A DNA stretch of 19,535 nucleotides. Origin: Thermoanaerobacteraceae bacterium. GTDB taxonomy: Bacteria; Bacillota; Desulfotomaculia; Desulfotomaculales; Ammonificaceae. The notes beneath the pieces are model-generated. The model searched no databases. It was not told the DNA's origin and saw only the letters and a list, made by a program, of their open reading frames with translations. Shown here piece after piece: positions 7,448 to 14,886 of the stretch. The stretch spans positions 1 through 19,535 of the forward strand of contig JASEJH010000004.1 of the NCBI GenBank assembly GCA_030016455.1, read 5' to 3'. A program made the translations under genes and the position numbers. The stretch's first letter is position 1; every line of letters starts with the position of its first letter.

Positions 7448-8914
7448 TCAGGCTCTCTGGCCGGGAACTATGTGCCGGTAAAGTTCTCCGCGCCGGTAAA
7501 TTCTGATTTCCAGGGGCAGCCTGCCCAGTATCATGTGGCTGGCACAGGCCAGGCAGGGGTCGTAGGCCCTGACGGCCATCTCTACCATGTTCAGGAGCTT
7601 TTCGTCGACCCGGCCGTCTTTGATCAGTCCCTGGGCGGCTTTTTTCACGGACATGTTGATGGCGGCGTTGTTTTGCACCGTGGCCACGATCAGGTTCACC
7701 TTCTGCACGAGTCCCTTCTTGTCGGTAACGTAATGGTGGTAAAGGGTGCCGCGCGGCGCCTCGACCACGCCGACGCCCTCCGCAGGTTTTCCGGACGGGA
7801 CGTTGCGGACGTGGGGGTCGGTGACCTGGGGGTCCCGGGCCAGCTCCAGGACCCTTTCGCTGGCATACATCAGTTCCACGAGCCGCGCCCAGTGGTAGGC
7901 AAGGGTGTGGTGTACCGGCTTTTGGCCGAAAAAGCGGTACAGCTTTTCATAGGCCTCCTGGGCCAGAGGGGTTGCCATTCCGTCGGCCACGTTCAACCGG
8001 GCCAGCGAGTTGACGCGGTACACGCCGCTGTGCGGGCCGTCCATAAAGCCCTTCCAGCCTTTCTTTTTCAGGTAGGGGAACTTGATGTAGCTCCACGGTT
8101 CCACGTGTTCGCCGATGTGGTCCAGGTAATCCTTCGGTTCAAAAATGCAAACCTCTTTGCCTTCGGGGTCGACAACCCTGATTCTGCCGTCGTAAAAGTT
8201 TACCCTGTTGTTCGCGTCAACCATTCCCGCATAATGGGTCTCGTGACGGTAGAGGTCGCCGGCGATGATTTCCACCAGTTCCTGATTCTTCAGGACCAGG
8301 TTCTCGAAGATTTCCAGACTCTGCTTGCTGAATCCAACCAGGGCGCCGGCCAGGCGCTCGATTTCCTTACGGTCTTCTTCGGCCAGGGGTTTCGAAAGGC
8401 CCCCGGGCAGGGAGGAAACGGGGTAAATCGGGTGGCCGCCGACTATCTCCTGGATGCGCTGCGCGTAACCCCGGTTGTCAACTACGGCGGCGCCGATTTC
8501 CCTGCCGGCGGCGGCCACGAGTCCGAAGATATTCCGTTTTGCTGCACCTTCGTGCATCAAGAGCAGGTCGGGAGCGCCCAAGGCAAAGAAGTGCAGGATG
8601 TGGCTGTGGGCCATGTGGGCGCAGTAATACATCTCCCGCAGTTTTCTGGCGGCCTCGGGGGGCGCGACGCCGTAAACCGCGTCGCAGGCCTTGGCCGACG
8701 CCGTGTGGTGGGCTCCGGGACAGACGCCGCAGATTTTGGGCGTGATCCGGGGCAGTTCCTCCACCGGCCTGCCTTCACAGAACTTTTCAAAGCCCCTGAA
8801 CTCGATGACCTGGAAAAACGCGTCCACCACGTTTCCGGCATCGTCGAGGATGATTTCAACCTTGCCGTGCCCTTCAAGGCGCGTGTTCGGTTGAATTGAG
8901 ATCTTTCTCGCCAT
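7448..8914 (-). CDS. mvhA: Cytoplasmic [NiFe] hydrogenase large subunit, F420-non-reducing type (MvhA-like)
   Basis: The catalytic subunit, which splits or makes H2 at its Ni-Fe centre. In this 488-residue protein the two nickel-binding motifs are ICGVCPGAHH (C62, C65) and DPCLACASH (C454, C457, H460). NTRLEGHGKVEI near the N-terminus is conserved. The MvhA/group 3c assignment rests on the neighbouring MvhG and MvhD plus the sequence style; other group 3 subtypes are less likely. About 28 residues follow the last motif. Large subunits of this type are usually matured by a protease that removes such a tail; no maturation protease or hyp gene lies in the window. ATG 8914 has AGAGGA five bases upstream and follows mvhG by two bases, so the pair is translationally linked. 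No signal sequence is present. Confidence 0.93.
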   Translation of the reverse strand: MARKISIQPNTRLEGHGKVEIILDDAGNVVDAFFQVIEFRGFEKFCEGRPVEELPRITPKICGVCPGAHHTASAKACDAVYGVAPPEAARKLREMYYCAHMAHSHILHFFALGAPDLLLMHEGAAKRNIFGLVAAAGREIGAAVVDNRGYAQRIQEIVGGHPIYPVSSLPGGLSKPLAEEDRKEIERLAGALVGFSKQSLEIFENLVLKNQELVEIIAGDLYRHETHYAGMVDANNRVNFYDGRIRVVDPEGKEVCIFEPKDYLDHIGEHVEPWSYIKFPYLKKKGWKGFMDGPHSGVYRVNSLARLNVADGMATPLAQEAYEKLYRFFGQKPVHHTLAYHWARLVELMYASERVLELARDPQVTDPHVRNVPSGKPAEGVGVVEAPRGTLYHHYVTDKKGLVQKVNLIVATVQNNAAINMSVKKAAQGLIKDGRVDEKLLNMVEMAVRAYDPCLACASHMILGRLPLEIRIYRRGELYRHIVPGQRA

Positions 8915-8916
8915 CG

Positions 8917-9891
8917 CTATCCTCTTTTCCTGTTTATTATCGCCGAAGGCAGTGAGAACGGGTAAAAGATGCCCACGGCGTCTTTGACGGCCTCCAGGAC
9001 CTCCATTATCTTCGGCGGCTGGAGGTAATCTTCCCATTCACCGGTTATCGACGCTATCGCCGACATTGCCTCCGCGCCGGGGTCGGACATTGCCGGGAGC
9101 CACCCGTAGCAGCCCCGGCACGGCATGTTCACGTTGATGCAGCGCGCCCCGCAGCCGCCCCGGGTTGCAAAACCCAGGCATACAATGCCCTGTTCAAGGA
9201 GGCAATGTTCGCTGCCGGCGATAATCTCGTGGGGGCGGTACAACGTGGCGGCTTTTTTGGCTTCCTTTGTTTTCCCCCGCGGGCAGTCGTAACAAAGAGC
9301 CTTGTCGGACGCCAGAACCTTTTTGGCGGCGTTCCCCGCGGCGATGCTGCCGAGCGCGCCCAACAGCTCCATAATGGTGCTGTTCGACGGCGGGCAGCCG
9401 GGAACGTAGCAGTCTACCGGTACAACCTGCTCCAGGGACCGCACTTCCGGCAAGAATTCCGGAAGGGTCAGGCTGAAGCCTTCCTGCCCGGATACCGGCT
9501 GCGGCATGGTTCCCTCCTCGTTCACGTTTGACGGGGCCTCGAAATACGCCCGCTGCAGAAGTTCCTCACTGGTGAACTGGTTGGCCAGTCCGGGAATGCC
9601 GCCGAAGCATGCGCAGGAACCGTAGGCGACAATCTGCTTGCATTTCGTACGAAAGATCCTTGCTTCTTCTTCCTGCTCCGCCGTCCTCACCGCGCCGTTG
9701 ATGATGCCGACGTCCACGCTCCCGTCCGGCAGGTTTTCCAGGTCCTGGCGCTTGAAGTCCAGGGCCACGGGCCAGTAAAGGATTTCGACGCTTTCCGGCA
9801 GGTCAAGAATCGCTCTCCCTACGTCGAGGATAGAGACGTCGCAACCGCCGCACGAGGCGCCCCAGTTTAGAATAATTCTTATCCTGCTCAT
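8917..9891 (-). CDS. mvhG: Cytoplasmic [NiFe] hydrogenase small subunit (MvhG-like)
   Basis: The electron-transfer subunit that pairs with MvhA. This 324-residue protein lacks a Tat signal and starts directly with RIILNWGASCGGCDVSILD, whose C14 and C17 bind the proximal [4Fe-4S] cluster. YGSCACFGG and VPGCPPS supply the other two ligands. EHCLLEQGIVCLG and RGGCGARCINVNMPCRGCYG are the ligands expected for the medial and distal clusters. Electrons should leave through the MvhD part of the upstream HdrA fusion. The ATG shares bases with the TGA of the previous gene (ATGA), a sign of tight translational coupling, and GGGAGG lies six bases before it. The frame runs open a long way upstream, but that region is antiparallel-frame overlap with hdrA and shows no small-subunit similarity. 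Confidence 0.93.
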   Translation of the reverse strand: MSRIRIILNWGASCGGCDVSILDVGRAILDLPESVEILYWPVALDFKRQDLENLPDGSVDVGIINGAVRTAEQEEEARIFRTKCKQIVAYGSCACFGGIPGLANQFTSEELLQRAYFEAPSNVNEEGTMPQPVSGQEGFSLTLPEFLPEVRSLEQVVPVDCYVPGCPPSNSTIMELLGALGSIAAGNAAKKVLASDKALCYDCPRGKTKEAKKAATLYRPHEIIAGSEHCLLEQGIVCLGFATRGGCGARCINVNMPCRGCYGWLPAMSDPGAEAMSAIASITGEWEDYLQPPKIMEVLEAVKDAVGIFYPFSLPSAIINRKRG

Positions 9892-12239
9892 AGCGACCTC
9901 CCGAAAGGATTTGGACCAAGCTTCCGGAGCGTTCTGTCCATCTCTTCGATTGCCTTGGCCAGGTCCCGCCACATGGGCACGCCGATGTACTCCCACTTCA
10001 ACCGCCCGGCGCTGAGCCCGAGCTGGCGCATGACCGTATTCAGCAGCATCACCCTTTTGGCCGTCATGTAGTTGCCCGATCCGTGGTGACAGTTTTTCGG
10101 CGGGCACCCGGCGATGATGATGCCGTCTACGCCCATCTTGAAAATCTCCAGGAGCAGGCCAGCGTTGACCGAAGAAGAGCAGCGGATGCGGACGCTCCGG
10201 AAATTCTGCTGGGGAATCTTCAAGCCGTTTACTCCCATCAGGTCCGCGGACGCATAGGAGCACCAGTAACAAAGCAGTCCGAGTATCTTCGGTTCGTCGC
10301 CGTTGACTTCCGAGAACGCTACCGCCACCTGGTCGAGAATCTGCGCGTTGCTGAAGTTGCGGAGCCGAATCGCGTGGCTCGGACAGGCGGAAGCGCACAG
10401 CCCGCATCCCTGGCAGAAGGCCTGGTCTACCGCTGCTCCCTCCCCGGTCATCCGAATGGCGCCGTGGGGGCAGACGGTTTCACAGATGCGGCAGTGCGAG
10501 CACCGTTCCGGGTCAACCTCCGACACGAATTTCAGGAGTTCCTTTTCGCCCTTAGCGCCGTGCTGCAGGGCCCGCAGCGCCGCCGCGCTTCCCTGTTCGA
10601 TGCTCTCCTGGACCATTTTGGGGCCGGTGACGGCTCCGGCGATGTAAACCCGGTCGATGAAGGACTCCGTGGGCCGGAGGATCCGGGGTTGGACCTCGAG
10701 CGGGTAGCTGTACCTGTCCGTTTTGAGCTTCAACTTTTCAATCAATCTGTTGCCTTGGGGAAGCAGGGCTTCGGCCAGGACGAGCAGGTCGGTTTCCAGT
10801 TCTTCTGTTTCCCCGTCCGGCGTCACCAGGTGGAGCTTCAGGCCGGCGTCCGCGTCCTCTACCCGGACCACCTCTCCGTTAATGAACTCCACATAATCCT
10901 TGGCATCGTTGTAAAACTGCTCGAAAGCCCTGCCGTACGTCCGGACGTCGCCGAAGTAAATCATCGCTATTTCGGCGTGGGGCTTCAGCGCCGCCGCCCG
11001 GTTCGCCTGCTTCACCGCGATGCTGCAGCAGGTCTTGGAACAGTAAGGCATACCTTTCGGAATCTCTTTGCCGGCGGACCGCGACCCGCCGCAGAGCATG
11101 AAGGTGATGCGTTCGACCTCTCCTCCGCCGGGGCGGTTCAGCCGGGCCGCGATGAGGCGTTCCATTTCCATGCTGGACAAAACGTTGGGGGAAGCGTAGT
11201 TTAGTTCTTCAAGGGTGTTCAGGTTGAGGGTCTTGAAACCCGTGGCGAGGATGACTGTTCCAAAAGTGTCTTCAACGATTTCCGGTTGGGCGTCCAGGTC
11301 TATCGCGCCGGTGGGGCAGACGTTCAGACATTCGCCGCACCGGGTGCAGGCGCCGCTATCCAGCGTATAGGTGTCGGGAATCGCCAGCCTATACTCCTTG
11401 TCAATCGCCTTCCGTTTTGTCCAACCGTACTCGTATTCGTTCTGCATCTCCACCGGGCAGACTTCGGCGCACTTGCCGCAGCTCACGCACCTTTCCGGGT
11501 CGACGAACCGGGCCTGCCTGGTGATGGTCACTCTGAAGTTCCCGTTTTCCCGCGCGATGTCGGCGACCTCGGCGTTCGTGAGGATTTTGACGCGGGGGCT
11601 GAAGGCGACTTTCCGTGCCTGGACCGGGGCTACGCAGTCGCTGACGCACATCGCCGGCCACCCTTCGCACTGGAGCAGGTAGGGGATCTGGCAGAAGTGG
11701 CCGCCGAGGTAAGCCCGCTTCTCCACCAGGACCACGTCGGTTCCGGCGGCGGCCAGGTCCACGGCGGCCTGCATCCCGGCAGGACCGCCGCCGATGACGA
11801 TGCTCTTCGGCATAATTTTTACCGGGTCCGGGGTAGGAAGGTTGGATTTGAGCTTTGCGTGCGCCATCCGGAGCATGTCCAGCGCCTTGCCCGTCAGGTC
11901 CCCGTCGTGAATCCAGACGCACTGCTCCCTCAGGTTGGCGACCTCGAACATCGCCTTGTTCAGACCCATCTCACTTAGGAGGGCGCCGATGCGGTCCTCG
12001 GTGAAGGTGAGGGACGACCTTTCGGAGCACCCGGCGAAAAGGAGCCTGTCGCAACCCTGGAAGTCCTGCTTGATTCTAGAAAGATCCTGGCGGCAGAGGT
12101 TGTCCACCCGGGAAACCTTGACTACGCCTTCAAGCTCAGCCGCCTTTTCCGCCAGTACCTCTACGTTGACTTTTTCGGCAATCTGGCCGCCGCAACTGCA
12201 CACGACCACGCCTATCCGGGGGTTTGGGGCGTTTTTCAC
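9888..12239 (-). CDS. hdrA: HdrA-MvhD fusion: FAD and iron-sulfur electron-bifurcating subunit
   Basis: A 783-residue cytoplasmic protein joining two normally separate proteins. Residues 1-135 are the HdrA N-terminal domain with cysteines 14, 16, 49, 63, 71 and 107. IGGGPAGMQAA (150-160) begins the FAD-binding domain, followed by an unusual cysteine set (183, 191, 198, 202). Two ferredoxin motifs, CVSCGKCAEVCP (251) and CTRCGECLNVCP (298), lie within the flavin domain. PYCSKTCCSIAVKQA is typical HdrA. A second ferredoxin pair occupies 580-619. Residues 649-783 are an MvhD/FlpD domain with CYWCSY, CSSS, AGCPPKNCHHGSGN. Such HdrA proteins split hydrogenase electrons between ferredoxin and a second acceptor. 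The GTG start has GGAGGAG eight bases upstream; the extra upstream open frame has no similarity. It is the first gene of the operon. Confidence 0.94.
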   Translation of the reverse strand: MKNAPNPRIGVVVCSCGGQIAEKVNVEVLAEKAAELEGVVKVSRVDNLCRQDLSRIKQDFQGCDRLLFAGCSERSSLTFTEDRIGALLSEMGLNKAMFEVANLREQCVWIHDGDLTGKALDMLRMAHAKLKSNLPTPDPVKIMPKSIVIGGGPAGMQAAVDLAAAGTDVVLVEKRAYLGGHFCQIPYLLQCEGWPAMCVSDCVAPVQARKVAFSPRVKILTNAEVADIARENGNFRVTITRQARFVDPERCVSCGKCAEVCPVEMQNEYEYGWTKRKAIDKEYRLAIPDTYTLDSGACTRCGECLNVCPTGAIDLDAQPEIVEDTFGTVILATGFKTLNLNTLEELNYASPNVLSSMEMERLIAARLNRPGGGEVERITFMLCGGSRSAGKEIPKGMPYCSKTCCSIAVKQANRAAALKPHAEIAMIYFGDVRTYGRAFEQFYNDAKDYVEFINGEVVRVEDADAGLKLHLVTPDGETEELETDLLVLAEALLPQGNRLIEKLKLKTDRYSYPLEVQPRILRPTESFIDRVYIAGAVTGPKMVQESIEQGSAAALRALQHGAKGEKELLKFVSEVDPERCSHCRICETVCPHGAIRMTGEGAAVDQAFCQGCGLCASACPSHAIRLRNFSNAQILDQVAVAFSEVNGDEPKILGLLCYWCSYASADLMGVNGLKIPQQNFRSVRIRCSSSVNAGLLLEIFKMGVDGIIIAGCPPKNCHHGSGNYMTAKRVMLLNTVMRQLGLSAGRLKWEYIGVPMWRDLAKAIEEMDRTLRKLGPNPFGRSL

Positions 12240-12383
12240 GTGCTTCTCCTCCGTAAAACCATTTAGCCGCCGGCACTCGGGCAGCAGGTTTGGGTTTGGA
12301 AAACTCTCTCGGGGGTACCCACCGCTGGCAAAACACGGAAAAATTTGTAACGCTTGCGGGACCACCCGCTTGACCTTTTTTTT

Positions 12384-12413
12384 ATCATAAGTTTAATAAC
12401 TGATGTAAATCAA
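12384..12413 (-). promoter_or_regulatory. Promoter of the hdrA-mvhGA operon with an FNR/CRP-like palindrome
   Basis: On the minus strand TTGATT (-35, 12408-12413) and TATGAT (-10, 12384-12389) are 18 bases apart, close to the main sigma-factor consensus, about 140 bases before the GTG. The -35 forms part of TTGAT-TTAC-ATCAG (12400-12413), which matches the FNR consensus TTGAT-N4-ATCAA at all but the last base. Because the site overlaps the -35, a bound regulator would more likely repress than activate. The regulator itself is inference. Confidence 0.6.
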
Positions 12414-12470
12414 GATGGAATTATGGTAAATTCTTTAAAACTGGCGCTGCCTCGGGAGTTTTATGCTTTC

Positions 12471-12512
12471 CAAAAAATATAAAGGGGCAACGAGGTGTTG
12501 CCCGTTGCCCCC
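12471..12512 (-). terminator. Terminator of the exported hydrogenase operon
   Basis: On the minus strand GGGGCAACG pairs with CGTTGCCCC (12503-12511 with 12484-12492) over a ten-base loop and runs into TTTATATTTTTT. It lies about 55 bases after the cytochrome stop and separates this operon from hdrA. Confidence 0.93.
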
Positions 12513-12566
12513 GGCTGGGCAGGTATCAGAAAAATCAACCCTTTGCGTCGTTCTGCCTCAAAGTCC

Positions 12567-13181
12567 TCATTTGCCGATGTGGGCGTGGCAGGAAGCGCAA
12601 ACGTCAACACCGCCCTTGCCGACTTTCGCCGCGGTAGGCGCCTTCATGTGCGCCGCTCCGTTGCTGTGGCACGCTTCACACGGTACGCCCGGCAGCGCCG
12701 AAGAGACGTCCGGGTGGCAGGCCTTGCAGCTGGTGGCGCCTTCAGGCGGATAGTTTATGGTAAGCTGTGTTGCGTCCTTGTTGACGCCCGCCTGTGCCCC
12801 GAGTAACTGGGTGAGGTCGCGGGCGGAAATGTACGCCCGGCCGTCAATTACGGCCACGTTTACCTCACCGGTGGTTCCCAGGAAACTCAGACCCATCTTT
12901 TTCATGATCGCCTGTTTGTAAACGCGCTTGACTGCCGGTTTGGCGGCGGTGGTTTTGGTTGTTGCGGTCTTGGTTGTCGTGGTCTTGGTCGTCGTAGTAG
13001 TGGTAGTAGGCTTGGTAGTGGTCGTCGACGTCGTTGTGCCCGGGGTTTTTCCGCCGTGGCAGCCCGCGCAGTTACTGCCCATGTTCGGGTACGCGCCTGC
13101 CGGGTTGAGGTTCAAATTTGTGACCAGGAAAACGAACGCGGCGGTAATCGCCACCCCGATAATCGCCCATTTCCGATTCAT
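12567..13181 (-). CDS. Exported tetraheme c-type cytochrome with Thr-rich linker
   Basis: A 204-residue exported protein. Residues 5-22 are hydrophobic after NRK, an uncleaved anchor or signal peptide. Four heme-binding CxxCH motifs occur: CAGCH at 38-42, CKACH at 152-156, CEACH at 168-172 and CASCH at 195-199. The first is separated from the other three by a Thr/Lys low-complexity linker (49-81) and a domain of about 60 residues. This domain (VNVAVIDGRAYISARDLTQLLGA) resembles the copper amine oxidase N-terminal-like fold found on Gram-positive surface proteins. It is the third gene after the exported hydrogenase subunits, 56 bases behind the large subunit, so it should take electrons from that enzyme outside the membrane. 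GGAGGG precedes the ATG. The final acceptor is not encoded here. The domain assignment is tentative; the hemes are clear. Confidence 0.88.
   Translation of the reverse strand: MNRKWAIIGVAITAAFVFLVTNLNLNPAGAYPNMGSNCAGCHGGKTPGTTTSTTTTKPTTTTTTTKTTTTKTATTKTTAAKPAVKRVYKQAIMKKMGLSFLGTTGEVNVAVIDGRAYISARDLTQLLGAQAGVNKDATQLTINYPPEGATSCKACHPDVSSALPGVPCEACHSNGAAHMKAPTAAKVGKGGVDVCASCHAHIGK
12939..13037 (-). repeat. Threonine-rich coding repeat in the cytochrome
   Basis: Residues 49-81 are almost all Thr with interspersed Lys, from ACN-codon runs. The codons vary (ACC, ACT, ACG, ACA), so this is a degenerate protein repeat and not a clean DNA microsatellite. It reads as a flexible, possibly glycosylated spacer through the cell wall. 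Confidence 0.8.
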
Positions 13182-13237
13182 ATCACTTTTCCCTCCTTCT
13201 CTATTCCAAGCGTCTTAGAGCACCCGAAAACAGACGC

Positions 13238-14824
13238 TTACAGAGCCGTACTGCCGTTCAGTTCAATCCTGACCACCCGGTTTGAGGTCGGGTGGATCAG
13301 ATGCACGGCACAGGCGATGCACGGGTCGAAGGAACGGACGACCCGGACGATGTTAATCGGGTTGTTCAGGTCGGGAACGGGGCAACCGATGAGCGCCTTT
13401 TCGATCGGCCCGACTTGGCCGGCGGCGTCCCGCGGGGAAGCGTTCCAGGTGGTTGAAACCACCATTGAATAGTTGGCGAGCACCTTCTGGGAGATTATTG
13501 CCCAGTGCCCGAGCGACCCGCGCGGCGCCTCGACGAGACCGTATCCCCGGCCGGATGCCGGAGGCTCCCAGTGGGCGGTGTCGTGAATGGTCCGGTCGCC
13601 CTGGGCGATGCGGCTTTCGAGTTTGTCCAGCCACCGGTACATCCCGTCCACGATCATTAATGCCTCCAGGGCCCGTGCAGCGTGCCTGGCCACCGCACCC
13701 GGTTTGACTCCCTGGGCCACCAGGTCCGTTAGCGTTTTGACGGCGCTGTGCGAGTTTTGCCGGGCGATGGCCACCATCAGCCGCGCCAGCGGCCCGACCT
13801 CCATCGGGTTGCCGTCATACCGCGGTGCTTTCAAGAAGGAGTAAGCATCGGGTTTGTCGAGCGTGAAATTCTGCCCCTCGTTGTACGGGTGTCCGCCGTC
13901 GGTGTCGAGGTACCAGCTGTACGTTACGGCTTCAGTAATCTTCTGTTCAATTGCCGCGGGGCTGGTTTCGACCAGCGAGCCGTTGACGATGGCGCCGGCA
14001 GGCAGGAGGAAGTTTTCTCCGGTGTCGTCCTCCGGGAAGCCGCCGTAACAGAGGAAGTTCTGGTACCCCACGCCGACGTCTGATTTGGCCAGCCCCAGAA
14101 GCGGTCCCGTGCCGAGGAGGACGACGTCGGCCACGTAAACGTTCTTGATAAAATTGGCTACCTGGTCAAGCAGGCTCTTGAAAGCTCCCCGCTGCTCGGC
14201 GTTGGGAAGCTGGGTTACACCGCCCGGGACGATCGAGGACTGGTGCGGCTGCTTCCCGCAGAAAATGGCCGCCATTTTCTTGGCCACCGCCTGCATTTTC
14301 AGCGCGGTGAGGTAGCTCTGAACGCAGTGGGCGACCAGATCCAGGTCTTTGACGCAGTATTCATCCGGGGTGTACCGCGGCAGAAGCGGGCCCGCCTGGT
14401 TCGTCCGGAGCAGTTCCTTGATTTGTAAAAGGTTGGGGTCGGTACCCTGATAATTGGTGAGCACCGCCAGGTCCAGGTAGTCAAGGGCAGAAAGGTGGTA
14501 AAAATGCAGCGGTTTGTCGTGGAGCCAGCAGGCTCCTAAGATCAAGTTTCGCAGAAGACGTGCCAGTTCCGGTAATTTTTTCGTTCCCTGGGCCTTTTCA
14601 ACCGCAATGGCGGAGGCCCAGCCGTGGGACCCGAAACATACACCGCAGAGCCGCTCGGTTACATAGGTCGCGTCGCGGGGGTCCCGGCCGGTCAGCATTT
14701 TTTCTATTCCCCGCGCCATGGTGCCGCTTGACCAGGCATCGGAGATAACACCGTTGGTGACTTCGGCTTCGATTTTTAAGTGGCCTTCGATTCGGGTAAT
14801 GGGGTCAACGACTACACGCGCCAT
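13238..14824 (-). CDS. Exported [NiFe] hydrogenase large subunit, group 1-type
   Basis: The 528-residue catalytic subunit of an uptake-type hydrogenase (HyaB/HynA family). Metal ligands are in ERLCGVCFGSHGWAS (C60, C63) and SFDPCIACAVH (C502, C505, H508). The ERxCGVC form with DPCxACAVH is the group 1 pattern. DPITRIEGHLKIE near the start and GRGYGLVEAPRGSLGHW in the last third are conserved. It has no signal peptide of its own; such subunits are carried across the membrane with the Tat-signal small subunit. A 20-residue tail after H508 is probably removed during maturation. AGGAGG lies nine bases before the ATG. It starts 62 bases after the small-subunit stop and is followed by the cytochrome. 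All nickel ligands are Cys codons, so this is not a [NiFeSe] enzyme. Confidence 0.95.
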   Translation of the reverse strand: MARVVVDPITRIEGHLKIEAEVTNGVISDAWSSGTMARGIEKMLTGRDPRDATYVTERLCGVCFGSHGWASAIAVEKAQGTKKLPELARLLRNLILGACWLHDKPLHFYHLSALDYLDLAVLTNYQGTDPNLLQIKELLRTNQAGPLLPRYTPDEYCVKDLDLVAHCVQSYLTALKMQAVAKKMAAIFCGKQPHQSSIVPGGVTQLPNAEQRGAFKSLLDQVANFIKNVYVADVVLLGTGPLLGLAKSDVGVGYQNFLCYGGFPEDDTGENFLLPAGAIVNGSLVETSPAAIEQKITEAVTYSWYLDTDGGHPYNEGQNFTLDKPDAYSFLKAPRYDGNPMEVGPLARLMVAIARQNSHSAVKTLTDLVAQGVKPGAVARHAARALEALMIVDGMYRWLDKLESRIAQGDRTIHDTAHWEPPASGRGYGLVEAPRGSLGHWAIISQKVLANYSMVVSTTWNASPRDAAGQVGPIEKALIGCPVPDLNNPINIVRVVRSFDPCIACAVHLIHPTSNRVVRIELNGSTAL

Positions 14825-14886
14825 ACTATATTACCTCCTTCATGGAGTCGATTTCGGGCTGTGCCTTCCGCCGGGCAATTCACCAA

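Noticed and set aside
7439..8899. Long + strand open frame of 486 codons
   Set aside because: It is fully antisense to the MvhA-like large subunit, which has both nickel motifs and a proper start. No ribosome-binding site or family similarity supports the + frame.
8917..10407. Longer mvhG starting far upstream
   Set aside because: The extra N-terminal part overlaps hdrA out of frame, is Arg/Pro-rich without similarity, and ATG 9891 has an excellent ribosome-binding site and ATGA coupling.
10083..11978. Several + strand frames opposite hdrA
   Set aside because: All are antisense to the HdrA-MvhD gene, whose clusters and flavin motifs are unambiguous.
12928..13218. Val-rich + strand frame resembling a membrane segment
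   Set aside because: The Val run is simply the reverse complement of the Thr codons in the cytochrome linker.
13238..14824. Possible [NiFeSe] hydrogenase, given selenoprotein coding nearby
   Set aside because: All four nickel-ligand positions are ordinary Cys codons and no in-frame TGA occurs in either large subunit.
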